Assembly: GCA_021803425.1 (NCBI GenBank)
Contig: JAJZLN010000025.1
Coordinates: 1 to 39,046, forward strand
DNA from: Microcaldota archaeon
Lineage (GTDB): Archaea; Micrarchaeota; Micrarchaeia; Micrarchaeales; CABMGC01
Direction: 5' to 3'
Length of the DNA: 39,046 nucleotides
In this document: piece after piece, positions 18,563 to 28,261 of the stretch
How the letters are laid out: every line of letters begins with the position of its first letter
Position numbering within the stretch: the stretch's first letter is position 1
The notes under the pieces: model-generated
The model's input: the letters and a program-made list of their open reading frames with translations, nothing else
What the model was told of the DNA's origin: nothing
Database searches by the model: none
Program-made: the position numbers and the translations under genes

Positions 18563-19018
18563 CTACCAGCTTCCGGCATCAAATCTGTCGCCTATCTTCA
18601 TGTGCATTCTTGAAGATGCCCCTGCCTTAAGCTCAATCACATAGCGGGCATCTGCGTCAGGCTTAACCGTCCTGCAGGAAAATATGGATTTGCATGGCTT
18701 TGCCATTTTCCATATATGAACTATTTTCCATCCCTCATCAAGCCATATTATGTCTATGCTAATCTTCATTTTCAGCATCCAGAACCCGTGCCTTCCGTTC
18801 CTGTCAAATACGAATAGCATCCCTTCATTATTCCCAAGCCGCTTGCAGTTCATCAGTCCTACAAATTTCTTTCTAAATGTATCCGCTACAAGCAACTTTA
18901 ATTTCCTGCCGTTGAAGCTGATCGCCACGGTTTCATATTCGGGGCTGCGGTACGTCCCTCCTGCTCTTATGTGGTGACCTATTCTTCCGGGATGTTTTGT
19001 AAATTTCAGATGTACCAC
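18563..19018 (-). CDS. DUF192-family protein
   Basis: RKKFVGLMNCKRLGNNEGMLFVFDRNGRHGFWMLKMKISIDIIWLD. Confidence 0.85.
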   Translation of the reverse strand: MVHLKFTKHPGRIGHHIRAGGTYRSPEYETVAISFNGRKLKLLVADTFRKKFVGLMNCKRLGNNEGMLFVFDRNGRHGFWMLKMKISIDIIWLDEGWKIVHIWKMAKPCKSIFSCRTVKPDADARYVIELKAGASSRMHMKIGDRFDAGSW

Positions 19019-19019
19019 A

Positions 19020-20642
19020 TTATTTCACTATGGTTCTGCTCTGCTCCCTCATGAACTGCTGAAGGTAGAATTTGCTTCCTGTTCCTTTGCCGGTAAGCCC
19101 GCTTTCCTTCCATCCTACGAATGTCTGGAGTCCGACTATCGCGCCTGTCGTAGCGCTGGTCCCTCTGTTTACATATACGACTCCCGCTTCGATGTTGTCC
19201 ATAAATTCCTTTATCTCGCTCTTTTTCTTGCTGTAAAGCCCGGCGGTGAGCCCGTAAGGCACGTCATTCGCCATTTTTATGGCATCGGCGAAGTCTTTGT
19301 ATTGCGCTATTGCAAGAAAAGGCAAGAAAAGTTCATCATGAAAAAGCCTGTTATTGTGTTCCGCTTCAAATATTGTCGGTTCGACGTATGCTCCATCAAG
19401 CCCCAGCTCCATATGCTTGCCTCCGTAAACTATCCTCCCAGAAGTCTTGCCTTCTTCTACCGTTTTGTTGTATTTGTCGAGTGCTGAATGGGATATCAAA
19501 GGACCAATATAATTGTCTTTGCTCAGCGGATTTCCTATTTTAAAGGTCCTGACCTTGTCAAGAAGTTTGCTGATGAATTCCTCCTTAATAGAAGCATGCA
19601 CATATACTCTCGAGCATGCACTGCATTTCTGTCCGCAATATCCGAAAGCTGCGCTTGAGATTCCCGACACTGCTTCATCAAGGTCTGCGTATTTAGATAC
19701 TATTGCGGGATTTTTGCCGCCCATTTCAGCTACAAAAGACTTTTGTAGTCCCAGTCCATAGGCTTTTTTAATCATCCCAATTCCTATCTCTTTTGAACCA
19801 GTGAATGCAATGCCTTTCACGTCCGGATTTATTACTAGTTCATCTCCTATCTCGGATCCCGGCCCTGTAACGAGGTTGAATGCGCCCTTTGGGACTCCCG
19901 CCTCTTCAAATATTTTGTAAAGCTCCACTCCAGTAAGCATGGTCATGTTATCGGTTGAGGAAGGTTTGAATACGACTGTATTGCCGGTTATAAGTGCCCC
20001 GCTGCTCATTCCAGCCGGTATGGATATCGGGAAATTGAATGGGCCTATCACCCCGAAAACTCCGTAGGGCCTTAACACTACGTTAACCTTCTCCTCTTTC
20101 CCGGGAGCCCCTTGAAATCCTGATTTTACCTTTGCCGTGCTTGCCTTCAGAGAAGATTTTCTTATGTACCCCTTATTTTTAATAATCTCAATTGCATAGT
20201 ACCTGAAAAAATCTATGGCTTCATCAACCTCACCTACTGATTCATATCTGCTCTTTCCATTCTCTATGCTCAGGATTGCAGACACTTCGAACTTTCTCCT
20301 TGAAAGTATCCCTGCGGCCTTTTCGAATATCGCTGCGCGGTCTCTATAATCCATGCCGCTCCATGCTGGAAAAGCTTCCTCCGCAGCTTTTATGGCCTCT
20401 TTCACCTGCTCTCTAGTTCCTTTCTGGAACTTCCCTACGAGATTTTTGTCTATCGGGGAGTACTCTGAAAGTTCCTCATGCGAAAATACCTCATTTCCTC
20501 CAATATACAACGGGTGTTTCTTGCCAAGCATTTCATTCGTTACCATGCCAACTGCGTCTTCGAAAAGCTTGTCAAATTCATCCTCCCTCCCCTCTTCCAA
20601 AAATTTCTTGTAAGTAAATTCATTCTTAAAATCAGCCGGCAT
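19020..20642 (-). CDS. NAD(P)-dependent aldehyde dehydrogenase
   Basis: GVFGVIGPFNFPISIPAGMSSGALITGNTVVFKPS, FAEMGGKNPAIV-like VAEMGGKNPAIV, FGYCGQKCSACSRVYV (catalytic Cys). Confidence 0.94.
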   Translation of the reverse strand: MPADFKNEFTYKKFLEEGREDEFDKLFEDAVGMVTNEMLGKKHPLYIGGNEVFSHEELSEYSPIDKNLVGKFQKGTREQVKEAIKAAEEAFPAWSGMDYRDRAAIFEKAAGILSRRKFEVSAILSIENGKSRYESVGEVDEAIDFFRYYAIEIIKNKGYIRKSSLKASTAKVKSGFQGAPGKEEKVNVVLRPYGVFGVIGPFNFPISIPAGMSSGALITGNTVVFKPSSTDNMTMLTGVELYKIFEEAGVPKGAFNLVTGPGSEIGDELVINPDVKGIAFTGSKEIGIGMIKKAYGLGLQKSFVAEMGGKNPAIVSKYADLDEAVSGISSAAFGYCGQKCSACSRVYVHASIKEEFISKLLDKVRTFKIGNPLSKDNYIGPLISHSALDKYNKTVEEGKTSGRIVYGGKHMELGLDGAYVEPTIFEAEHNNRLFHDELFLPFLAIAQYKDFADAIKMANDVPYGLTAGLYSKKKSEIKEFMDNIEAGVVYVNRGTSATTGAIVGLQTFVGWKESGLTGKGTGSKFYLQQFMREQSRTIVK

Positions 20643-20748
20643 AAAATCACAAAAGTATCATGCAATTTAACTTATAAAAACATTCTGTTGGGCGTGCAAA
20701 GCGCATTCCATGGCAATCCATTTAAATCTTTAACTGCAAAATAAGGTT

Positions 20749-21579
20749 ATGGCTTCAAAAGCGAAAAAAGAGGACACAACGAAAACGGCAAAAAGCCATC
20801 TTAAGAGGAATGTATCGGTAATAATACTGATCCTAGTTATTTTCGGAGCAATATTGTTCTATAATGAATATTTAAGCGGAGGCATAATAAATGCTGCATC
20901 ATCCCTTTCAAAAAATCCCGAAGGCATCGGAACAATAATAACACAAAAAATCGCTGCCGCGTCACAGATAAAAATAGCCTATGTGGGGCTAGTGTCTGGC
21001 GACGTATATCCGCCTCCTCCAGCAAACGATCCGTATATCTCAATACCGTTTGCCATGAATTTTTCAAAATATGGAAATGACGAAAGAGTTTCGGTTTCGA
21101 TGAGTGACGCCCAATTACTGGGCATATCAAATTTCAGCGCTGTGGGCATATCTGTAAATAACGGAACAAAAGTGTATTCATGCTACGATATAAACGAAAC
21201 CGGCTTCAAGTGCTTTGAAACTACCGGAAACGTATTTCAGGTGGCTAGTAAACTCTCTAGCATGCTTAATCTTTCAGGCACAACAAAATTCAATGTTACT
21301 GGAGCATTTCCAAGTTCATACTCTGGGGAACCATGCTGGTCTGTAAGCGGCAACGGCACCATATTGGGGAATAGTGCGTTATTCAGGGGCAACAGCTCAT
21401 ATCTGAACATAAACGCATGCCTTTCTCCTGATTATTATGTTCCAGTATATGTGAATGCGACACTGGTTCCGTCCGGTGCGGCACCAATAAACATACTAAT
21501 CAAGGAGGTTGCATTGTCAAATGAAACTTCACAATCGCAGGTCACGTCTCTCCCCGCTCCCATATCAAATTCCACTTAA
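20749..21579 (+). CDS. Membrane-anchored extracytoplasmic protein of unknown function
   Basis: N-terminal TM (VSVIILILVIFGAILFYNEYL), then Ser/Asn/Thr-rich exported domain with many N-x-S/T sequons. Confidence 0.75.
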   Translation: MASKAKKEDTTKTAKSHLKRNVSVIILILVIFGAILFYNEYLSGGIINAASSLSKNPEGIGTIITQKIAAASQIKIAYVGLVSGDVYPPPPANDPYISIPFAMNFSKYGNDERVSVSMSDAQLLGISNFSAVGISVNNGTKVYSCYDINETGFKCFETTGNVFQVASKLSSMLNLSGTTKFNVTGAFPSSYSGEPCWSVSGNGTILGNSALFRGNSSYLNINACLSPDYYVPVYVNATLVPSGAAPINILIKEVALSNETSQSQVTSLPAPISNST

Positions 21580-21626
21580 CGGACCGCAGAATCATGGCCA
21601 TTTATGTGCAGATGCCATACGTCGCA

Positions 21627-22682
21627 TCATGAAAATAGTGCGGCTATCTCCTCCTTTCTATGTGAAAATTTCTTTGCAAGTGGCTGCATTATGCTGTCAA
21701 GCGCACGGGACGAAGAAATCTTCAGGTCGCTTGGATGCAGCTTCTTATTTGCAAAATCAGATTCCAGTTCCTTATATGAATTGTAGGTGATATCACCTCC
21801 ATATTTTCCTTCCCTTTCAATCTTCAATTCTCCTGACAAAGGAAATATTATGTATCTGCACAGTTGGAGCACAGGATTTTCGCCTATCATGCCCTCCGGG
21901 CACCATGCGCTCTTTATTATAGAATTGATTTCTTCATTGCTTGCAATTATTGGTATGGCCGATCCCGGCTTTGATTTAGACATCTTCATTGCCGCCACTA
22001 TTTCCTCCTTTGCAGCGTCTTTATCAATCGTTGGCGGCTCTTTGAGGCTTGGAATCAGATGGTGGTGTATTGGTACTATCCGTTTCATTTTCAAGTCTTC
22101 AAAGGTCTCTTTCGCCAGAACATGCACCCTTCTCTGGTCCATGCCCGCATGAGGTATATCCACGCCAAGAGCAGATATGTCTGCAACTTGCATGATTGGG
22201 TATATGTATTGCGACACGTGCAGCGTATCCTTCTCGCTCCTTCCTTGTATTATGAGCGTACGCGTAGCTCTCGCCATTGTCGTGCGGCTTGCTATCTGCA
22301 CAACAAGCTTCCAGTACTCGTTGTTGTCCCTGTAGAGATCAGAGCCCAGTATCACTTCCGTGTTTGGACAGAAAAAATTGAAGAGCTCCCTGTAAAATTC
22401 CGAAGCTTTTTTTATGCGGCTCCAGTCGCCTCCAAGCTTGTTATTAGCTACAGTATGCCAGTCTGCAAGCAGCACCTGCGTCTTCACACCTGCCTTATCA
22501 AGGTCGTTTATCTTCTTCCCTGCAACGAGTATGTGGCCTATATGCGGCATTCCGCTTATCTCAAGACCTATATAATGCTTGGGGTGTTCATTTGATTCTA
22601 GAAGAGCCCTCAGATTCTGCTCTGTTATCACTTCTTCAAGAGGCTCTGATTTTATCAGATTGATTCTTGAGTCTATGTCCAT
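21627..22682 (-). CDS. tyrS: Tyrosyl-tRNA synthetase (archaeal type)
   Basis: GLEISGMPHIGHILVAGKKI, LLADWHTVANNKLGG, MKMSKSKPGSAI. Confidence 0.93.
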   Translation of the reverse strand: MDIDSRINLIKSEPLEEVITEQNLRALLESNEHPKHYIGLEISGMPHIGHILVAGKKINDLDKAGVKTQVLLADWHTVANNKLGGDWSRIKKASEFYRELFNFFCPNTEVILGSDLYRDNNEYWKLVVQIASRTTMARATRTLIIQGRSEKDTLHVSQYIYPIMQVADISALGVDIPHAGMDQRRVHVLAKETFEDLKMKRIVPIHHHLIPSLKEPPTIDKDAAKEEIVAAMKMSKSKPGSAIPIIASNEEINSIIKSAWCPEGMIGENPVLQLCRYIIFPLSGELKIEREGKYGGDITYNSYKELESDFANKKLHPSDLKISSSRALDSIMQPLAKKFSHRKEEIAALFS

Positions 22683-22889
22683 AACTTCATCCTAAATCCT
22701 TCATTATAATAAATCCCGATAATCATTATAAATGATGGTTTTATCAGCTCCGAAGCGTAATATGTAGGGGTTGTGTCGTAATAACGGTGTCATTCTTTTC
22801 AAGGACAGGGCAAGCGAACCTGATGCGCTCGTAGATGCATTAGGCGCATAGATGAATAGCGTAAGTGCACTCTATCAGCCGGTCCGGCT

Positions 22890-23432
22890 TTATTTTGTGC
22901 TTCTTGCCAGTACAAGTGCAGCTTCCTTTGGGTCAAGTTTTGTTGTATTTATCGTCACTCCCTCCCTTAAAGTTATCTTCCTGAATGGGCCATGAGATTT
23001 CTCAAATGCATCTAGCGATTTCCTATCCGATATCTTGCTGTATTTTGAGCCATCCCGTAATAATATCCTTTTGTGCAGCTCGTTTTTGCTGCAAATCAAT
23101 TCTGCAAATACCACTTTTCCTCCATGCAATTCTACCATTTCCACAACCTTTCTTATGAACGTTCTGTCATTTGGCCTTGCGTAAGTGAAGATTAGATTCT
23201 CTTTCTTAACTGACATGAGCATTATTGCTGCAAGGTTTACTGCTCTTATCATTTCTTCTGATTTTTTGTTTCCGTGTCCATATAGCGGCCTTACAGCATC
23301 TATTGCTATGTGGTTGTGGAAAACTGGATATCTAATGAGCTTTGAAAGCTCTCTTGCTATGGTGAGCTTTCCTGCACCTGGTGGGCCGTAGATGAATACT
23401 AATTTCATAAAATCATATGCTGAAATATCCAT
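22890..23432 (-). CDS. P-loop kinase/AAA-type NTPase
   Basis: LVFIYGPPGAGKLTIARELSKL Walker A. Confidence 0.8.
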   Translation of the reverse strand: MDISAYDFMKLVFIYGPPGAGKLTIARELSKLIRYPVFHNHIAIDAVRPLYGHGNKKSEEMIRAVNLAAIMLMSVKKENLIFTYARPNDRTFIRKVVEMVELHGGKVVFAELICSKNELHKRILLRDGSKYSKISDRKSLDAFEKSHGPFRKITLREGVTINTTKLDPKEAALVLARSTK

Positions 23433-23562
23433 TGAACTTTGGCGTTGTATTTATTTTCTTGCATATGTTGTGAACATGTGCAATTATATGGGTTCTTTCT
23501 CTGCAAGTTTTCTTATGTGGATTCAAGCACCAAATATGGAAGCAGCTGTTTACACTCAAGAT

Positions 23563-24057
23563 TCACTTCACAAACTTCATATAAATCCTGCGGTACTGCA
23601 GCAGCACAGATACTATCAGGATCCCGATTATTGCAAAGTATGGGTATAAGAGATGAGAACCTGCACCTTTGATGCTGACACCTATAGTTACAGTCAAAAT
23701 CAGGCTTAGGAGCCCCAGAAAGGCGATCACCAACGCGTGTACGGTGAATATCATGCTGAATGCAACGCTCTGGTTGTCTGAACCCTTTTTCTCTTGAATG
23801 CGGTAGAACAGCGAAGGGAGGTTCATAAGATACGGATATTTTTCAAATAGCGTGTATCTGTATTTAATTATCAAAAGGAGCACTACCAGAGTGCAGGTGA
23901 ATACGAAAGGCACTATTAACAGCGTATTTGCCATGCCAACGATTCCAAAATAATATGCTCCAGCAATCCAGGCAAAAAGAACAAATAGCAGCCCTATAAC
24001 AATAAGTACTTTGGCTACGCGTTCCAGTCCGTATCTCTTAAGCCTTTTATTGGCCAT
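23563..24057 (-). CDS. Multi-pass membrane protein, unknown
   Basis: Four hydrophobic segments; no motif recognised. Confidence 0.65.
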   Translation of the reverse strand: MANKRLKRYGLERVAKVLIVIGLLFVLFAWIAGAYYFGIVGMANTLLIVPFVFTCTLVVLLLIIKYRYTLFEKYPYLMNLPSLFYRIQEKKGSDNQSVAFSMIFTVHALVIAFLGLLSLILTVTIGVSIKGAGSHLLYPYFAIIGILIVSVLLQYRRIYMKFVK

Positions 24058-24210
24058 AGTACGTTTTCCTAGCCAAATTATTTATATCTTTGTCCGGTTG
24101 ACTGTAATTTGTAGTTTTATTCCCTAATCCGCAGTTTTACTTGTGATTAAATTACAAAGCCTCCACAGAGCAATCTTTTTAATGCTCTTGTCACATGATT
24201 ATATGATATT

Positions 24211-24639
24211 ATGGCGTTTAAGTCAAGAAAACCATTTGAAAAAAAAGGAACAGAATCGGTTGAACCCGTATTGATTTCGGATAGTCAGGTATTTTTCAGA
24301 AGAGATTTGGATAATGCTATGCCTGTTGGATTCAGGCTAGCTACATTTGATGAGATAAGGCTGCATCGTATGCGGGATCCCAATTTCAGAAAGGAGATAC
24401 GGGACAAAGCGCTTTGGGCTTATAAGGATGACAAGAAATCCGAGATCGTAACAGTTTGTTACTTCGCATTTAGCATATTCCCAATGGTGAACGTTTATAA
24501 GCTGTTTGTTTCTCCTACAAACGACTTGCCCCTCGTAACTTTCGCTTGGGCAGCGTATGTGAAAGATGGACATGAAGCAAATGCACAGGAAACTGTTGTA
24601 GCTGCTCTTTCAAAAACAAGAAGAGCCAGTGCAGATTAA
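24211..24639 (+). CDS. Hypothetical protein
   Basis: 142 aa ORF with own intergenic promoter region; no recognised family. Confidence 0.55.
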   Translation: MAFKSRKPFEKKGTESVEPVLISDSQVFFRRDLDNAMPVGFRLATFDEIRLHRMRDPNFRKEIRDKALWAYKDDKKSEIVTVCYFAFSIFPMVNVYKLFVSPTNDLPLVTFAWAAYVKDGHEANAQETVVAALSKTRRASAD

Positions 24640-24800
24640 GTCTATTTCCATCACTGATAGTGCATATTGCAAAATAATAAAAGTTCAATCAGTGCGATGC
24701 GCATGATTTCGAATTGGCTTGGCAATCAAATGTCACCAATTTAGCTATGTTGTTCATATCCATGTTCAAAGCTGCGCCCTCTGCTCGAGCAACAGAAAAA

Positions 24801-24813
24801 TATTTATATATAA
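24801..24813 (+). promoter_or_regulatory. Candidate TATA box upstream of tandem-HIT gene
   Basis: TATTTATATATAA located about 80-90 nt upstream of ATG 24892. Confidence 0.35.
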
Positions 24814-24891
24814 ACAATCTCCATATACTATGGTTTCCTTTAATTTGTGTGCTTATCACACTGATTTTGTCTATGTTGGGGATGGATTTTA

Positions 24892-25845
24892 ATGAACATT
24901 ATCAAGAATTATCACATTACACATAAAGATCCATTCTGCACGAAGAAGGTAAGGAAGAGGCAGAAGATATACGAAGAAGGCAATTTAGTTGCCATATACG
25001 ATTCCAAGGCAATGGTGGAAGGGCACAGCCTTATAATAACAAAACACCACTCTCTCGGGCTCTTGGACCTCAAAGAGCAAGATGGCGCACTTCTTTTCAA
25101 AATTATCAAAAAAGTGCTTCCGCCTATACTGAATCTATACAATTGCGGAGTTCCAGCCTATGACCTTAAAATAAGGAGCGGTGATTATTCCGGGAGAACT
25201 GTCAATCATTTTCATGTCCACATGATACCAAGGAGGATAGTCTCCGGCCCGGATGGCAAATTCATGTATGAAAGGATATATGAGAATAATCTCAAGAATC
25301 CAGACCGCCCATTCCTTGATGATATAAGCGAAGAAGTGAAGAGCTTAAGGAGAAAGATCAATGAGGAAGAAGTGATACACAATATTAAGCCCATATTAAA
25401 AGCGAAATTCGATATGGATAATGTAAATATATATAAAAATACGTTCTATGTTTCAGAGCATTTCATGGCCATATACCATCCCAATCCTGTGATTGAAGGC
25501 CATTCCATATTGGTGCCAAGGAGAGATTTTTCAGACCTTTTGGATATAAGCGAATCTGAATCTATTGATCTTGTGCGCACATACGCAAAAATAATGAAAT
25601 TGCTGCTGGATAACTATGGAAAGGGCAGCAGATCATATATAACATCAATGGTAGTCGGAGGTTATGATTCTGCTCCTGTAGACAGGCTCCACATAAATCT
25701 GATTCCGCGATCCAAGCTGGATTGTTATTCAGGAAGAAACGACGAAATATATTACGATCTTTATGAAAATGCCGTCCGGATACCTATAATGAAAGAATCT
25801 CAGATAAGCGATGAAGTAAAGTCTCTGCGGCGCATGCTTTCATAA
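24892..25845 (+). CDS. Tandem (duplicated) HIT-domain protein
   Basis: First half: VNHFHVHMIPRR (HxHxH); second half: VDRLHINLIPRS, with parallel motifs (AMVEGHSLIITKHHSLGLLDL vs PVIEGHSILVPRRDFSDLLDI). Confidence 0.9.
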   Translation: MNIIKNYHITHKDPFCTKKVRKRQKIYEEGNLVAIYDSKAMVEGHSLIITKHHSLGLLDLKEQDGALLFKIIKKVLPPILNLYNCGVPAYDLKIRSGDYSGRTVNHFHVHMIPRRIVSGPDGKFMYERIYENNLKNPDRPFLDDISEEVKSLRRKINEEEVIHNIKPILKAKFDMDNVNIYKNTFYVSEHFMAIYHPNPVIEGHSILVPRRDFSDLLDISESESIDLVRTYAKIMKLLLDNYGKGSRSYITSMVVGGYDSAPVDRLHINLIPRSKLDCYSGRNDEIYYDLYENAVRIPIMKESQISDEVKSLRRMLS

Positions 25846-25862
25846 TGCCATGATATATCCGC

Positions 25863-27137
25863 TCAGATAATGTCAGACAGCCTTGCCATGCCAAGTGGAA
25901 TAAGCATCTCATTTGCACTTAGTCCACCGTGGAGTCCCAAATAGCTCTCCTTTCCGGTCTTCAAATGGTGATACCATATTGTCTTTCCATCATCCGGCAA
26001 TATCATAATGTCGCCTATTCTCTGCTTGAGCCGCCTGCTTGCATTTCCATTTCCAAACAATCCCATATCAACGGCGTTCTGAGATTTAATTATCTTTGCA
26101 ATTCCAGAATATTTGCTTGAAATGTAATTGTATGCTTCATCAAGCTTTCCCTCCTTTATGTGGATGAATAAGTCCCTGGGGCTTCCAACTGGCGGTATGA
26201 TTCTGCCGTTCTCCCTCCCAAGAAATCCCATGAATTTCTTGTCATTATTAATGTATTCTGTCGAATTCATGTCTACTTTTGTATGGCCATGATCCGCAGT
26301 GAATATTACAAGCGTGTCTTCCGCGGATTTTCTGTCTGCCTTTTCAAGTAGCTGCTTCTCAAGTATGCTTGAAACAGAAGCTATTTCGGATCTTGAATTT
26401 TCTCCAAAAGGCCCATAGAAATGCGTGACAGTGTCTATTGTTTCCATATACGAATTTATGTACGTACGGCTTTTTTCTGAACGTATCAGCCTGTTAATTG
26501 TTATCGATGCATCGGTATGTGATATGTAAGGTATTATTTCAGAACCTTTTTTCATAATGTTACTGAAAGTTCCATGCGCTATGCCTTTCGGCATAAGCGA
26601 TAGCGATTTTATTCCGTGGGCGGAGAGTTTCTGATAAAAAGTCTTGCCATTATAGAGTATTTTAGGGTCTGTGCCTATCTTTTTGAGGTCTATATTGTGC
26701 TTTGAGAGTTTTGTGAAAGGTATGGTTTTTATCGCCATCTTTATCTCTTTCATGTACAGCAGCCATTCAGCAAGCCCATGCTGGTTCGGCGTTAATCCTG
26801 TGCTTACTGTTGTAATTGCCGCCGAAGTTGTTGAGGGAAACACGCTTGTAATTGGCATTATCATGCCACGCTTCGATATGGATTTGAAGAATCCGTCGGG
26901 TTTGGCATCATTGAGCATGCGGTATCCTAATCCGTCAAACAGGAAAAAGACAACCTTTTTTATGCCCCGAAGGTTTATGTTTCCTGAATAAAACTCCTCA
27001 TTTATGGGCACCCCATCAATCTTTGTGCCCAATATTTTTGCTATTGTTGCAGGTACGTTGGCAAGGGACTGCCCATGGTAAAGCGGATACACAATGTCTC
27101 CCCTTTCGCTTCTCGGTTCAATGGAATTTAAAATCAT
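25863..27137 (-). CDS. Alkaline phosphatase superfamily / type I phosphodiesterase-nucleotide pyrophosphatase-like
   Basis: KVVFFLFDGLGYRML, SVFPSTTSAAITTVSTGLTPNQHGLAEWLLYM, VIFTADHGHTKV. Confidence 0.88.
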   Translation of the reverse strand: MILNSIEPRSERGDIVYPLYHGQSLANVPATIAKILGTKIDGVPINEEFYSGNINLRGIKKVVFFLFDGLGYRMLNDAKPDGFFKSISKRGMIMPITSVFPSTTSAAITTVSTGLTPNQHGLAEWLLYMKEIKMAIKTIPFTKLSKHNIDLKKIGTDPKILYNGKTFYQKLSAHGIKSLSLMPKGIAHGTFSNIMKKGSEIIPYISHTDASITINRLIRSEKSRTYINSYMETIDTVTHFYGPFGENSRSEIASVSSILEKQLLEKADRKSAEDTLVIFTADHGHTKVDMNSTEYINNDKKFMGFLGRENGRIIPPVGSPRDLFIHIKEGKLDEAYNYISSKYSGIAKIIKSQNAVDMGLFGNGNASRRLKQRIGDIMILPDDGKTIWYHHLKTGKESYLGLHGGLSANEMLIPLGMARLSDII

Positions 27138-27238
27138 GGCATCACAAATTGGTCATCAGATCTGCAGTCACATGTTTGCAGATTACATACCAATAAAACA
27201 CGGCAAATTATAAAATATAGCGCTATCCAATCAGTATT

Positions 27239-27784
27239 ATGGCTACCATATACTTCACAGGAAAGGGCGACAGCGGTACAACTGGAATTCTTTCACAAAA
27301 GAGGGTTAAAAAATACGATCCTATAATTGCAGCTATAGGTAGTGTAGATGAATTGAACAGCTCCATAGGAGTCTCAATGTCTTACATAAACAACAGGACT
27401 GTTACAGAGCAGTTAAGGTCCATACAGAATGATTTGTTTATAATAGGTGCAAACCTATCATCTGCAAATGGAAACAAGATAGGTAAAGCGCATATAGGCG
27501 CAGAGCGCATAAAAAATTTAGAAGAGTTCATTTCGTATTTCAGCAAAAAGACCCCTGAGTTAAAGAAATTCGTCCTTCCAGGCGGGGATATTGGCGCAGC
27601 GCATCTTCATCTTTCAAGATCTATATCCAGGCGTGCAGAGAGAGATGCAGTTCTTGCTTCCGCCACATACAAGTTAGACAAAAATCTCATCATATATCTA
27701 AACAGGCTTTCTTCATATCTGTTTGCAGCTGCAATATATGTAAATCATATTTGCGGCGTAAGCGAAATGCACCCTACTTACTAA
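27239..27784 (+). CDS. PduO-type cob(I)alamin adenosyltransferase
   Basis: YFTGKGDSGTTGILSQKRVKKYDPIIAAIGSVDELNSSIG, LPGGDIGAAHLHLSRSISRRAERD, LNRLSSYLFAAA. Confidence 0.92.
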   Translation: MATIYFTGKGDSGTTGILSQKRVKKYDPIIAAIGSVDELNSSIGVSMSYINNRTVTEQLRSIQNDLFIIGANLSSANGNKIGKAHIGAERIKNLEEFISYFSKKTPELKKFVLPGGDIGAAHLHLSRSISRRAERDAVLASATYKLDKNLIIYLNRLSSYLFAAAIYVNHICGVSEMHPTY

Positions 27785-27787
27785 AAA

Positions 27788-28261
27788 TCAGACCCCAAAA
27801 TATTCTTTAAATTTGGGCGTAGTGCTTATCCGTTTGCTTCTTTTGAATTTGCGTGATTCTACAAACTCCTTTTCAGAGAGTTCCTTTATGTAGTCGTATG
27901 TGGCACTGCCAAAATATTTTACAAGTTCGCTTTGCAGTACATTCTCATTTTTGCTTATGTATGCTAGTATGCGCAGGGCAGGCCGAGTTATATCTGGTCC
28001 AGAGGCAAGTGAATTTACCCTGGATATATACTCGTCTTTGAGGCTGAACATATATTTACCGCTTATTTCCATTATCCTTAATGAGGTGTCGCGTACATTG
28101 TATTCTGTAATCAGCTCTCTAACAAGCCTTTCTATAGTTCCTGGGGAGGCTATTCCGGTAGCTGCTGATATCTCATTCACGCTAAGTGCGTTTGGAGACA
28201 TGAATAATGCCGCTTCTATGAGCTTTTTCTGGTCTGCATCTCCTTCCATTAAATCACTCAA
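27788..28261 (-). CDS. scpB: Segregation and condensation protein B
   Basis: KKLIEAALFMSPNALSVNEISAATGI winged-helix; overlaps scpA. Confidence 0.85.
   Translation of the reverse strand: MSDLMEGDADQKKLIEAALFMSPNALSVNEISAATGIASPGTIERLVRELITEYNVRDTSLRIMEISGKYMFSLKDEYISRVNSLASGPDITRPALRILAYISKNENVLQSELVKYFGSATYDYIKELSEKEFVESRKFKRSKRISTTPKFKEYFGV

Noticed and set aside
22890-23432. Walker A with GKL instead of GKS/T (GPPGAGKLT) as an aberrant P-loop
   Set aside because: GKLT-type P-loops occur in ordinary small kinase-like families, so not treated as unusual.
24714-24926. 70-aa plus-strand ORF with a hydrophobic stretch
   Set aside because: Spans the probable TATA box and start of the tandem-HIT gene; no support as a separate protein.
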